A stretch of 32,133 nt of DNA from positions 1 through 32,133 of the forward strand of contig CAJUGU010000031.1 in the NCBI GenBank assembly GCA_910586105.1. The letters run 5' to 3'. A model generated the notes under the pieces. The model was not told where the DNA came from. It saw only the letters and a program-made list of their open reading frames with translations, and did no database searches. This document shows, in pieces, positions 15,156 through 22,539 of this stretch. Source of the DNA: an uncultured Eubacteriales bacterium. Its GTDB lineage: Bacteria; Bacillota; Clostridia; Oscillospirales; Butyricicoccaceae. Both the position numbers and the translations under genes were made by a program. Numbering within the stretch: position 1 is the first letter of the stretch; every line of letters starts with the position of its first letter.

Positions 15156-15992
15156 TCAGCCCGTAACCTGCGCGACCGCTTCCGATTGCAGCAGCGAGGA
15201 CAGGAATTCTTTCGCTCTCTGCGGCGCGCGATAGAATTCAGCGTAAAGCGCCGATTGGCCGTCAAGCTCCTCCATCGCTTCGACGCAGGCCAGCAAACGG
15301 TTTTCGTCGCTGCGACTCAGGCTGGAGTATTCCAGCGCCGCCGGGTTCAGCCGATGGGTCTGGATCGCATAATCGATCCGCTTTTCACAACGGCAGCAGC
15401 CCGTGCCGCTCCACTGGCAGTATTCCGACAGGAAATCCGCCATCCGGCGGCGCACGCGGGAAAGCCGCTGGCGATAGGCTTCCGGGGTCAGCCCGAACAG
15501 CTCCGCCGCGATGCGGCTGTCGACTCGGAACATCGTTCCTAAAATGAAGATGCAGCGCTCTTCCGCGCTCATGCATTGCAGCATCACGTTCATACAGGAA
15601 AGCTTCAGCTCCTGCGCCAGCAGCGCGCGGTCAACGCCCTGCGTCAAGTCGGGCAGGCCTTCCAGCTGGGCGTTCGCAATGTCCGCGCCGTAAAACTCAA
15701 AGCTGAGCGGGCGCTCGGCAAACATCCCCTTCCGGTAATCGAGCAGGAAATTGCACGCGATCCGGAATACCCAGGTCGAAAACGCGCTTTCCCCGCGCCA
15801 GTCCTTCAGTCGGGTCATCACCCGCAGCGTGATCTCCTGCGCCGCGTCCTCTGCATCGTGCTGCATCCCCAGCATCCGCAGCGCCAGATTGAACGCCAGT
15901 TCATGTACCTGCGTCAGCAGCTCTTCCAGCGCGACGCGGTCGCCCACGGCGGCGCTGCGCGCCAGTTCGTTGACCTTTTCTTTTTCATTCAT
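15156..15992 (-). CDS. ECF-type RNA polymerase sigma factor with C-terminal extension
   Basis: A 278-residue sigma-70-family protein. Region 2 is at about residues 28-95 (FNLALRMLGMQHDAEDAAQE, then FSTWVFRIACNFLLDYRK) and region 4 at about 135-190 (MSAEERCIFILGTMFRVDSR, LTPEAYRQRLSRVRRRM), as in extracytoplasmic-function sigma factors. Typical members end near residue 190. This one continues about 85 residues with a cysteine cluster (YCQWSGTGCCRCEKRID) and a helical tail, possibly a built-in sensor or anti-sigma-like domain. AAGGAGG lies 9 nt before the ATG. No separate anti-sigma gene is adjacent. A candidate self-recognised promoter (TGTCACA-15-CGTCTAAT) lies directly upstream. Confidence 0.9.
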   Translation of the reverse strand: MNEKEKVNELARSAAVGDRVALEELLTQVHELAFNLALRMLGMQHDAEDAAQEITLRVMTRLKDWRGESAFSTWVFRIACNFLLDYRKGMFAERPLSFEFYGADIANAQLEGLPDLTQGVDRALLAQELKLSCMNVMLQCMSAEERCIFILGTMFRVDSRIAAELFGLTPEAYRQRLSRVRRRMADFLSEYCQWSGTGCCRCEKRIDYAIQTHRLNPAALEYSSLSRSDENRLLACVEAMEELDGQSALYAEFYRAPQRAKEFLSSLLQSEAVAQVTG

Positions 15993-16013
15993 GGTTTTTC
16001 GCCTCCTTATTTA

Positions 16014-16043
16014 ATTAGACGGCTGGCCCCACGAATTGTGACA
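16014..16043 (-). promoter_or_regulatory. candidate autoregulated ECF promoter
   Basis: On the minus strand TGTCACA (16037-16043), 15 bp and CGTCTAAT (16014-16021). CGTC is a common ECF -10 core. It is placed so that transcription would start at the sigma gene's ribosome binding site (16002-16008). No sigma-A promoter is evident in the same gap. Assignment by pattern only. Confidence 0.35.
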
Positions 16044-16088
16044 TAAAATTTTTGCGCAGGCGGCGGAATTGCTTAACCGTCCCAGCGG

Positions 16089-17153
16089 TCAGCCGGGCAG
16101 GATCAGCAGCTGCTTCGGCGCGGCGGTCAGGTTGACCGCGCCGTCTTCGATCACATACAGCATATCCTCGATCCGGACGCCAAATTTCCCCGGCAGATAA
16201 ATCCCTGGTTCGGCGGTCAGCACCGCCCCCGCCGGGATCTTTTCCTTTGCTTTCTGCGACGCGCGCGGCTCCTCGTGGATCTCCAGCCCGACGCAGTGCC
16301 CGAACCCATGCCCGAACGCTTCGCCATAGCCCGCCGCCGCGATCACTTCGCGCGCCGCCGCGTCGATCTCCCGGCCGGTCACGCCCGCCCGCGCCGCCGC
16401 GATGCCTGCAAGCTGGGCTTCCAGCACCGTTTCATAGACCCTGCGCATTTCATCCGTTGCATAGCCGACTGCGACTGTGCGCGTCATGTCGGAGCAATAC
16501 CCCTCGTACACGCAGCCGAAATCCATCGTCACGAAGTCCCCCGCCTCGATCGGCTTCTCGGACGGTACCCCGTGAGGCTTGGACGAATTCACACCCGATA
16601 CCACGATCGGGTCGAACGACATGTTTTCCGCGCCGTAATGCAGCATCAAATAGGTCAGCCGCGCCGCGATCTCCTTTTCGGTCACGCCCGGGCGGATCTC
16701 GTTCACGATCTCCGCCAACGCCCGTTCTGCGATCCGCTGCGCCGAGGCGATCCGCATGACCTCCTCCTCGTCCTTCGGGACGCGCAGCTCTTCTATCGCC
16801 TTGCCCAGCGGCACGGCTTCCGCATGCAGACCCTGCTCCCAGCGACGGTATTCCGAACAGGTGAGCGTTTCGTCTTCCAGCGCGATCGTCTGCACACCGT
16901 CCGCGTCGATCAGCGCGTTGACCGCATCCGTGTAACTGTCCCCGATCTTCATTTCCTGCACCGTGAAGCCCTTGACCTGCTGGCGCGCGGCCTCAATATA
17001 CCGGAAATCGGTCAGGAACACCGCCTGCTTGTCCGAAACATAGCAGGCCCCCGCGCTCGAAGGGAAGCCGGTCGCATACCGGCGGTTGACTTCGCTGGTC
17101 AGCAGCACCGCGTCCGCGCCGTTCCGGGCTCCCCGGATCTCGTCGCGCCTCAT
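16089..17153 (-). CDS. M24-family aminopeptidase (Xaa-Pro peptidase type)
   Basis: Cytosolic metallopeptidase expected to remove an N-terminal residue preceding proline. The 354 residues have the creatinase-like N-domain (about 1-125) and the pita-bread catalytic domain. The five metal ligands are visible: D in VTMDFGC, D in YCSDMTRT, H in HGFGHCVGLEIHE, E in LTAEPGIYLP and E in VRIEDMLY. Its ATG overlaps the aroQ stop as ATGA, so translation is coupled. The chain yqeG - TIM barrel - aroQ - pepP-like is a familiar Firmicutes arrangement, where elongation factor P often follows. Here an ECF sigma gene follows instead. Confidence 0.93.
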   Translation of the reverse strand: MRRDEIRGARNGADAVLLTSEVNRRYATGFPSSAGACYVSDKQAVFLTDFRYIEAARQQVKGFTVQEMKIGDSYTDAVNALIDADGVQTIALEDETLTCSEYRRWEQGLHAEAVPLGKAIEELRVPKDEEEVMRIASAQRIAERALAEIVNEIRPGVTEKEIAARLTYLMLHYGAENMSFDPIVVSGVNSSKPHGVPSEKPIEAGDFVTMDFGCVYEGYCSDMTRTVAVGYATDEMRRVYETVLEAQLAGIAAARAGVTGREIDAAAREVIAAAGYGEAFGHGFGHCVGLEIHEEPRASQKAKEKIPAGAVLTAEPGIYLPGKFGVRIEDMLYVIEDGAVNLTAAPKQLLILPG

Positions 17154-17587
17154 TCTTCCACCAGCGCCTTCACAGCGTCAACAGCCAGCAGATAGCTTTC
17201 CTTGCCGAAGCCCGCAATCGTGCCCGCGCAGACCGGCGCAATCACCGAATGATGGCGGAATTCCTCCCGCGCGTGGACGTTGGACATATGCACCTCGACC
17301 GTTGGCAGCCGCACCGCCGAGATCGCGTCGCGGATCGCATAGCTGTAATGCGTGTACGCGCCCGCGTTGATGATGATGCCGTCGCAGTCGTCCATCGCCG
17401 CGTGCAGGCGGTCGATAATCTCGCCCTCCGAATTGGACTGGAACACATTGCATTCCATCCCCAGCCGCGCGCATTTCTGCACGACCTCCTCATTGATTGC
17501 CGCGAGCGAGTTGCGCCCATAAATCCCCGGCTCCCGGATACCTGTCAGGTTCAGGTTGGGGCCATGCACCAATAAGATCCTTTTCAT
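17150..17587 (-). CDS. aroQ: type II 3-dehydroquinate dehydratase
   Basis: Third step of the shikimate pathway: trans-elimination of water from 3-dehydroquinate. 145 residues, normal for the dodecameric type II enzyme. Motifs: GPNLNLTGIREPGIYG with the catalytic tyrosine at residue 23, the QSNSEGEIID loop, NAGAYTHYS, and the EVHMSN segment with the catalytic histidine. It overlaps both neighbours by 4 nt (ATGA), so all three genes are translationally coupled. Confidence 0.96.
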   Translation of the reverse strand: MKRILLVHGPNLNLTGIREPGIYGRNSLAAINEEVVQKCARLGMECNVFQSNSEGEIIDRLHAAMDDCDGIIINAGAYTHYSYAIRDAISAVRLPTVEVHMSNVHAREEFRHHSVIAPVCAGTIAGFGKESYLLAVDAVKALVEE

Positions 17588-18435
17588 AATGTTACTCCTT
17601 CATACATCGTTTTCATCGCCAGCGCGTCCTCCGCCTGCGTCCCGGCGGATTCGCAAATGATCGTCGGCGTATATGCCCGCTCGCGGAGCAGGCGCGCCAG
17701 CGGCCCGAATTCCGGGCCATATGTTTCATCAGCGAAGGTCAAATGCCGCATCTCCCCTTTGTCGGTGTATTCGATCTTGGAGAAGTGCGCGTGCAGGATG
17801 CGGGCGCGCTCCCTGCCGATGCGGTTCTCCAGCAAATCGAGCACTGCGGCGAACGCCTCGTAGCTGTTGCAGCGCCCGCCCGTCCGCGCGTTCAGATGCC
17901 CGAAATCGATGCAGGGTAGCAGCCGGTCGTCCAGCGCGACCAGCTCGCAGACCTCTTCGGCGTCGCCGATCACGTTGCGCTTGCCCATCGTTTCCAGGCA
18001 CAGGGTCTGCGTATAGCCCGCCTGCTCGACCGCTTCCAGCAGCAGGCGGACGTTTTCCCGCGAATGGCGCATCGCCTGCGCGCGCGACTGCTTGCCGACC
18101 CCGCCGCAATGGACGACCAGCCGCTGCGCGCCCATAGCGGCGGCGGCTTCGCAGCTTTGCAGGATGTAACCGGCGTTCTTCTCCCGCCGTTCTGCCTCGC
18201 CGGACGACAGGTTGATATAATACGGCGTGTGCAGGGAAAGGGCTATGCCGTGTTCGCGCGCCGCCTCCCCGATCTTCCGGGCGGTTTCCTGCCCGACGTT
18301 CACGCCCCGCCCGCACTGGTATTCGTAAGCGTTCAGCCCCAGCCCCGCGAGCCAGGCGGGCGCGTCCGCGCTGGCCCGGAAGCCTGCGGCGGCGAAAGAC
18401 TCCGAATTCCCGGCGGGCCCAAATCTGATTTCCAT
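17584..18435 (-). CDS. endonuclease IV (Nfo)-like TIM-barrel protein
   Basis: A 283-residue AP-endonuclease-2-family barrel. Most metal ligands of E. coli endonuclease IV have counterparts: H69 (SLHTPYYINLSS), H109 (VVHCGGVGK), E148 (CLETMG), D177 and H180 (CIDFGHL), H215 or H217 (ILHAHFSK), H231 (EMRHLTF) and E262 (ICESAGTQ). The aspartate of the DxH pair is replaced, giving M229-R-H231. The enzyme may cleave abasic DNA sites with altered metal binding, or act on another substrate. The ATG at 18435 begins MEIRFGPAGNSES; the longer frame runs back through yqeG and is not credible. Gap of 10 nt from yqeG; ATGA overlap with aroQ. Confidence 0.85.
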   Translation of the reverse strand: MEIRFGPAGNSESFAAAGFRASADAPAWLAGLGLNAYEYQCGRGVNVGQETARKIGEAAREHGIALSLHTPYYINLSSGEAERREKNAGYILQSCEAAAAMGAQRLVVHCGGVGKQSRAQAMRHSRENVRLLLEAVEQAGYTQTLCLETMGKRNVIGDAEEVCELVALDDRLLPCIDFGHLNARTGGRCNSYEAFAAVLDLLENRIGRERARILHAHFSKIEYTDKGEMRHLTFADETYGPEFGPLARLLRERAYTPTIICESAGTQAEDALAMKTMYEGVTL

Positions 18436-18445
18436 CCCTACGGTC

Positions 18446-18955
18446 TCACTTCCTTTTCGTTTGCCCGAAGGCTTTCCGTTTGCCCAGCCGGATAAACGGT
18501 TTTTCCAGCTGGTGACGCACCCCGATCCAGAAATCCCCCCGGTTGATCGACCGGATGAAGCAGGTGACCGCGCCCGCGCGGTTCCCGCCAAAGGTATCCG
18601 TATAGATCTGGTCGCCGACCACCGCGATCTGTTCCATCGGCAGGCCGAGCGCCCGCGCACCCCGTCGGAAGCCTATGCCAAGCGGTTTGACCGCCCGGTA
18701 CAGGTACGGCACGGCAAGCGGTTCGCAAAACCGTTTTACCCGGCTCTCCTTATTATTTGAGAGCACCAGCACGCGGATTCCCGCCGCCTGTAAGCCGTCC
18801 AGCCACGGGCGCACGGTCTCCGGCGGCAGGGGCGTGCGGCTCGAAGCCATCGTCCCGTCCAGGTCGACCAGCATCCCGCGCAGGCCATGCTCCCGGAAGA
18901 ATTCCGGGGTGATCTCATAGATCGAATCGAATACAAAATCGGGTATCAGGTGCAT
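18446..18955 (-). CDS. yqeG: YqeG-family HAD phosphatase
   Basis: A 169-residue HAD-superfamily (IIIA) phosphatase of unknown physiological substrate. The catalytic motif I is DLDGTMA (about residues 30-36), motif II VLSNN, and the late acidic motif VVGDQIYTDTFGGN. The N-terminal LIPDFVFDSIYEITPEFF is typical of YqeG. AAGGAGG lies 7 nt before the ATG at 18955, so the frame upstream of it is excluded. First gene of the yqeG / Nfo-like / aroQ / M24 peptidase operon. Confidence 0.92.
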   Translation of the reverse strand: MHLIPDFVFDSIYEITPEFFREHGLRGMLVDLDGTMASSRTPLPPETVRPWLDGLQAAGIRVLVLSNNKESRVKRFCEPLAVPYLYRAVKPLGIGFRRGARALGLPMEQIAVVGDQIYTDTFGGNRAGAVTCFIRSINRGDFWIGVRHQLEKPFIRLGKRKAFGQTKRK

Positions 18956-19042
18956 AAACGCGCCTCCTTGTGGTTCTTTTCCGGGCCATGCCCGCATATC
19001 GTATCATAAACAAACGCCTTTTCAGGAAAGGAGCCGACCCCC

Positions 19043-19828
19043 ATGGAAAATATCGTTCTTGTGACTACGGACAGCGACCGCGCCCGCCTGCCCGCGCCGT
19101 TTTCGCGGCGACTGTGCTTTTCACACTGCCTGTCGCCTGCGGCGGCGCTGCGGCGACGGGTCGCTATGCTCGAGCCTTCCAGCAGCATCTTGGGCGTTTC
19201 CGACCTGACGCCGCTGCGTTCGCGCGGGAACGCTGGGCAGCTTTGCGCCGACCTCGAAGCCGAAGTGCGCGCGCTGGGATGCCCGGGGGTCTTCCTCGAT
19301 CTGGAGCAGAACGTTTCCGTTTTGCAGGAATTCCTCGCGCTGGCCGACGAACGGTTCGCCGCCTGCGGGATCCCGCTGTATGTGCCCGAACGGTGCAGCG
19401 GCGGGCTGCGGCATGCCGTCGTCGTCTGCGAAGGCTCGGTGAGCGGCGGCAGCTTCGACCAGCGGTTCACCGGACTGCTCGAGCAATACGGCGGCGGACG
19501 GGTCGCGGCGATGCTTCAGCCCGCCTGCACAGCCTTCTGCCTGCCCTCGCAGAACGCAGGCGGTACGCCGCTGACCCAGACCGAACTCGAACAGCTGCGC
19601 AGCCGCAGCGGCGCGCAGACCTACTTTTCCAAAGAGCTTTGCGCCAAATACTTTACCTATATGGACGAAAACGCGCAGGGACATTTCGTCCTGTTCGACG
19701 ACGCAAGCACCATGCAGGAAAAGCACCGGCGGCTTTCCGCGATGGGGATCCATCCCTGCTTCATCCTCGCGCAGGATGCCGGATTGCTGTTGCCGTCGCC
19801 CAGCCGGTACGCCCCGCCGCGACGGTGA
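19043..19828 (+). CDS. hypothetical protein, possibly a degenerate glycosidase-like TIM barrel
   Basis: A 261-residue protein without signal peptide. The middle (PGVFLDLEQNVSVLQEFLAL) and the C-terminus (GHFVLFDDASTMQEKHRRL, then GIHPCFILAQDAGLLLPSP) resemble the strand/helix rhythm of GH18-like barrels, but the DxxDxDxE catalytic motif is not evident. Perhaps a conserved Clostridia protein of unknown role. It is transcribed divergently from yqeG across 87 bp, with GGAAAGGAG 9 nt before the ATG. A short GC hairpin (19832-19847) follows, without a T-run. Confidence 0.7.
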   Translation: MENIVLVTTDSDRARLPAPFSRRLCFSHCLSPAAALRRRVAMLEPSSSILGVSDLTPLRSRGNAGQLCADLEAEVRALGCPGVFLDLEQNVSVLQEFLALADERFAACGIPLYVPERCSGGLRHAVVVCEGSVSGGSFDQRFTGLLEQYGGGRVAAMLQPACTAFCLPSQNAGGTPLTQTELEQLRSRSGAQTYFSKELCAKYFTYMDENAQGHFVLFDDASTMQEKHRRLSAMGIHPCFILAQDAGLLLPSPSRYAPPRR

Positions 19829-19885
19829 AACGCGCAGATCCCTGCGCTTGGTAAATGTTAGGCGCTCCGCGATTGAAGGCAGCCG

Positions 19886-20362
19886 CTATACAGTCAGCTC
19901 CGCGAAGCGGGCGCGCACCAGCGCCGCCAGCTCCTGCGGGGCCGTCTCGACCTGAAACCCGATCCGCCCCGCAGATACAATGATCGTCGGCAGCGTTTCC
20001 GCCGTCTGGTCAAAAAAGGTCGGGTACGCCTTCTTCATCCCCACCGGCGAACAGCCGCCGCGTACATAACCCGTCAACCCCAGCAGATCCTTCACGTGCA
20101 CCATCTCGACTGACTTCTCCCCCGCCGCTTTTGCCGCCTTTTTCAAGTCCAGCTCCGCGGCCACCGGGATCGCAAACACATAATGCCCACCGCTTTTCCC
20201 CTTCGCGACCAGCGTCTTGAATACCTGCCGGACATCCTGCCCCAGCAGAGACGCTACCGTTACGCCATCGATCGCGTCTTTGCCATGCGGGTATTCATAT
20301 GCAGTATATGCGATCTTGTGCTGTTCGAGAACGCGCATCACGTTCGTTTTGACTTCCGCCAT
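19886..20362 (-). CDS. ybaK: YbaK/EbsC-family Cys-tRNA(Pro) deacylase
   Basis: Editing enzyme that hydrolyses Cys-tRNA(Pro) formed by ProRS. 158 residues, full length. Family marks: TNVMRVLEQHKIAYTAYEY at the N-terminus, GQDVRQVFKTLV with the conserved lysine (about residue 49), VHVKDLLGLTGYVRGGCSPVGMKK, and IIVSAGRIGFQVE. It follows the 153-residue hypothetical gene by 26 nt on the same strand. Confidence 0.93.
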   Translation of the reverse strand: MAEVKTNVMRVLEQHKIAYTAYEYPHGKDAIDGVTVASLLGQDVRQVFKTLVAKGKSGGHYVFAIPVAAELDLKKAAKAAGEKSVEMVHVKDLLGLTGYVRGGCSPVGMKKAYPTFFDQTAETLPTIIVSAGRIGFQVETAPQELAALVRARFAELTV

Positions 20363-20388
20363 CGTTTATCCCTTCTTCTCCGGCTTGT

Positions 20389-20850
20389 TCAATGCGGCTC
20401 TCCCGCCGCTGTTCCGTCTTCGTAAAATCGGAAGAATTCCCCATAGATCGCCCGCGCCTGCGCCTCGTCGCCCCAGCTCAGGGGATCGTCGGCATAGGAC
20501 AGCGCGCAGAACGGCTCCGCCTCCGCAAGCCATCCCGGGAGCAGCCCCCACAGCCCATAAGTCTTTTCGCCAAACCGGCGCAGGGCTTCCAGCTCCGGCG
20601 GGCACAGCCTGCCAAGCTCCCGGCTAAGGCATTTGCCGAACGCCGCCGGATCGAAATCTCCCCAACGTTCCGACCACCAGCCCCAAAACAGGGCCGCCGA
20701 CCGCAACGGATCCGCCGTCTCCCATTCCAGCTCCAGCAGCAGGCCGTTGTCCGGCTGCGCCAAAAAGGCGGCGTGCAGCCGTTCCGCGTAAGCGCTCCAC
20801 GGCAGCAGGCCCGCGCTGCTCAGCAGCAGATACGCATATAGCGTTTTCAT
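20389..20850 (-). CDS. hypothetical protein
   Basis: A 153-residue soluble protein, tryptophan-rich (FWGWWSERWGDFD), with leucine/alanine-rich helices and no recognised motif. The N-terminus is mildly hydrophobic (MKTLYAYLLLSSAGLLPWSAYA) and could be mistaken for a signal peptide, but it lacks a clear charged-hydrophobic-cleavage layout. GAAGGAGG precedes the ATG. It is probably co-transcribed with ybaK. I cannot suggest a function. Confidence 0.65.
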   Translation of the reverse strand: MKTLYAYLLLSSAGLLPWSAYAERLHAAFLAQPDNGLLLELEWETADPLRSAALFWGWWSERWGDFDPAAFGKCLSRELGRLCPPELEALRRFGEKTYGLWGLLPGWLAEAEPFCALSYADDPLSWGDEAQARAIYGEFFRFYEDGTAAGEPH

Positions 20851-20867
20851 CGCCCGTCCTCCTTCTC

Positions 20868-21030
20868 AGAACCGGTGTTTACAAGCCGGAGACGGCGGCT
20901 GCGCGGTTCTTTCGCGGTCAGGCGATGTCGCATTTCCCTGAAATCCGTCAGGATTCCTGCGGAAAATCGCCTTCGCCTGACAACGAAATCCCTCACGCAT
21001 CCACCATCTCAACTTGTGAATGCAGATCCT
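20868..21030. mobile_element. MITE-like repeat, copy 2, both terminal inverted repeats present
   Basis: 163 bp bounded by AGAACCGGTGTTTACAAG (20868-20885) and, inverted, CTTGTGAATGCAGATCCT (21013-21030). The core 20913-20985 aligns without gaps to 5889-5961. It contains the same invariant inner hairpin and a GTCAGGCGA/TCGCCTGAC outer pair. No coding capacity. It occupies most of the gap between the 153-residue hypothetical gene and the small membrane-peptide gene, and no promoter or other gene is seen in the rest of 20851-21101. Confidence 0.6.
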
Positions 21031-21101
21031 TAAAACGATCCTTCCGTATTATACCCCCCTTTCCCCGGTTTGTCAAAATACTGAAAACTTCCAGAAAAGG
21101 C

Positions 21102-21130
21102 TTGCCCTGCGGGCTGCGGTATGATATACT
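21102..21130 (+). promoter_or_regulatory. promoter of the small membrane-peptide gene
   Basis: TTGCCC (21102-21107), a 17-bp spacer and TATACT (21125-21130), 31 bp before the ATG, with AGAGGTGAG in between as ribosome binding site. Confidence 0.65.
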
Positions 21131-21161
21131 GAGGGCATTACTTGATCAGAGGTGAGCGAAC

Positions 21162-21275
21162 ATGAAAAAGGGGTTGGCGATCGGCGTCTTTATCCTCGGC
21201 ATTTTTATGACCGGTATCAGTATCACGACCATGATCCTCGGCGCGGTCGGCATGGGAAAAAGCCGTTTGGACTAA
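21162..21275 (+). CDS. 37-residue single-span membrane peptide
   Basis: A short gene with every signal of expression: sigma-A promoter (21102-21130), Shine-Dalgarno AGAGGTGAG about 7 nt before the ATG, 38 codons including TAA, and an intrinsic terminator 12 nt later. The peptide starts with MKKG, has one continuous hydrophobic helix (about residues 5-30, LAIGVFILGIFMTGISITTM) and ends MGKSRLD, so it is probably inserted with a short charged tail. Family unknown. It could be a small regulatory membrane protein or, less likely given its lone setting, a type I toxin-like peptide. Confidence 0.75.
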   Translation: MKKGLAIGVFILGIFMTGISITTMILGAVGMGKSRLD

Positions 21276-21286
21276 CGCAGGAAAAG

Positions 21287-21316
21287 GCTCCGCTGAATCG
21301 TTCAGCGGGCTTTTTT
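21287..21316 (+). terminator. intrinsic terminator of the small membrane-peptide gene
   Basis: GCTCCGCTGAA (21287-21297) pairs with TTCAGCGGGC (21301-21310) with one bulge and a TCG loop, followed by T6 (21311-21316). Between here and 21471 I see only GC-rich sequence with small palindromes and no gene. Confidence 0.85.
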
Positions 21317-21470
21317 ATACGGCGAACGCCCCCATTGGAAACCGCCGGGGTTTTGGATCGCCGTGCGGATGCGCAGCGGCCCCGTCTGTCCGTCCGGCTG
21401 GAAGCCCGCCGGGCTTGGGGGCGCCGTGCTTCTGTACAGCCCCCCCAACGCCTGCCTGACCGCCTGCGCC

Positions 21471-22316
21471 TCAGCTTGGGCGCCTCAGCGGACAGCTCGA
21501 AAGCGAGATCCGTTCGGCAAGGCTGTGCAGGCCGTTGTCCCGCAGGTAATCCTGTAAGATCGCCGCCGACTGGGTCGACTCCGGGCCGATAATGAGCTCC
21601 TTCACCAGCTCTTCCAGCGTTACGCCCGCGCTGCGGCACATCTTTTGCAAATCCAGCGGATAATATTTTTTGATGCGCTCCGTGCTGATGTGGTAGCAGG
21701 GTTTGACCCCGAATTCGTCCGCCTCGAACGGCCAGACGACCAGCCGCATTTCATGCTCGCTCCAAAAGGACGGGTGCTTGAACGCGACCGAACAAATCCA
21801 CGCGTCACGCATGACCGCCTGTATGGCAGGGTCGTCCACCGAAAGCGTGCCCGCCGTGCGGCTGCGCACCAGCCCATAGAACGCGTCGACCAGCGGATGA
21901 TCCGCCATGTCGTCCTGATAAAAGACCTTTTGCAGCGACAGCGCCCCGCTCGTCATTTGCGCGAGCAGTTCGCCGCGAAACGCGATGCATACGCCCCGCC
22001 CACGGTTGCCGTAACGCTCCCATTGGGCGGCGTCATCGCGATGGAAGGAAAAACAGGCGGCGTATGCCGAGTAGGAAAAATCCTTTTTCAGTTCCTCGCG
22101 GAATACGTCGCGCACCTCGCGGACGCGCCCCTGTTCGCCCTCCGCTTCCAGCCGCCTGACCACCGCGCGGCATAATCCGCCCATAAAATGACGCATTTCC
22201 GCCGCGTCATTCATATTCAGGATGTTGTTGACCCGCAGCTGGGCGCAGCGCAGGATACCGTCCAAAGCCTGAAAATCGGTGTAATGGTAGAGGAGCTTTC
22301 TTCCGTTTGCACGCAT
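21471..22316 (-). CDS. DUF2971-family protein
   Basis: A 281-residue soluble protein with the DUF2971 signature: KLLYHYTDFQALDGIL at the N-terminus, then a NDAAEM motif, AACFSFHRDDAAQWERYGNRGRG in the centre, and HEMRLVVWPF with the conserved glutamate in the C-terminal half. The YHYT...L..IL opening followed by ND.xE is reminiscent of ADP-ribosyltransferase-like folds, and DUF2971 genes are often found among accessory or defence genes. The biochemical activity is unknown. GAAGGAGGG lies upstream of the ATG. It is transcribed alone, opposite to the marR-type gene. Confidence 0.8.
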   Translation of the reverse strand: MRANGRKLLYHYTDFQALDGILRCAQLRVNNILNMNDAAEMRHFMGGLCRAVVRRLEAEGEQGRVREVRDVFREELKKDFSYSAYAACFSFHRDDAAQWERYGNRGRGVCIAFRGELLAQMTSGALSLQKVFYQDDMADHPLVDAFYGLVRSRTAGTLSVDDPAIQAVMRDAWICSVAFKHPSFWSEHEMRLVVWPFEADEFGVKPCYHISTERIKKYYPLDLQKMCRSAGVTLEELVKELIIGPESTQSAAILQDYLRDNGLHSLAERISLSSCPLRRPS

Positions 22317-22443
22317 TCGCGTCCACCCTCCTTCCGTATTCCCTTATTATAACAGCTTGGGCGCGCAGATGCAAGCCGCTGCCGGCCTTCTTCCTTTTTT
22401 CCCTTTTGTGTTTCCGAAAAGCGGCAGGCACAGCAAATTTTTA

Positions 22444-22520
22444 GTTGACAACGGCAACGGTCCGCGTTATAATAATTGACAGCGGCAACAAACCGCGCTA
22501 TGATAGTTGACGTTGACAAC
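22444..22520 (+). promoter_or_regulatory. triplicated 31-bp promoter/operator repeat before the MarR gene
   Basis: TTGACA recurs at exactly 31-bp intervals (22445, 22476, and TTGACG at 22507). Units 1 and 2 are each complete promoters with 17-bp spacers: TATAAT at 22468-22473 and TATGAT at 22499-22504. Each unit carries a GTTG-7-CAAC type dyad over its -35 (GTTGACAACGGCAAC at 22444, ATTGACAGCGGCAAC at 22475, GTTGACGTTGACAAC at 22506). The third lies just before the ribosome binding site. The layout suggests autorepression by the MarR protein. Confidence 0.75.
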
Positions 22521-22539
22521 CATCAAAGGAGGGTACGCC

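Noticed and set aside
22444..22520. CRISPR-like array because of the regular 31-bp period
   Set aside because: Each unit is a promoter with no separate unique spacers, there are only two and a half units, and no cas gene is present.
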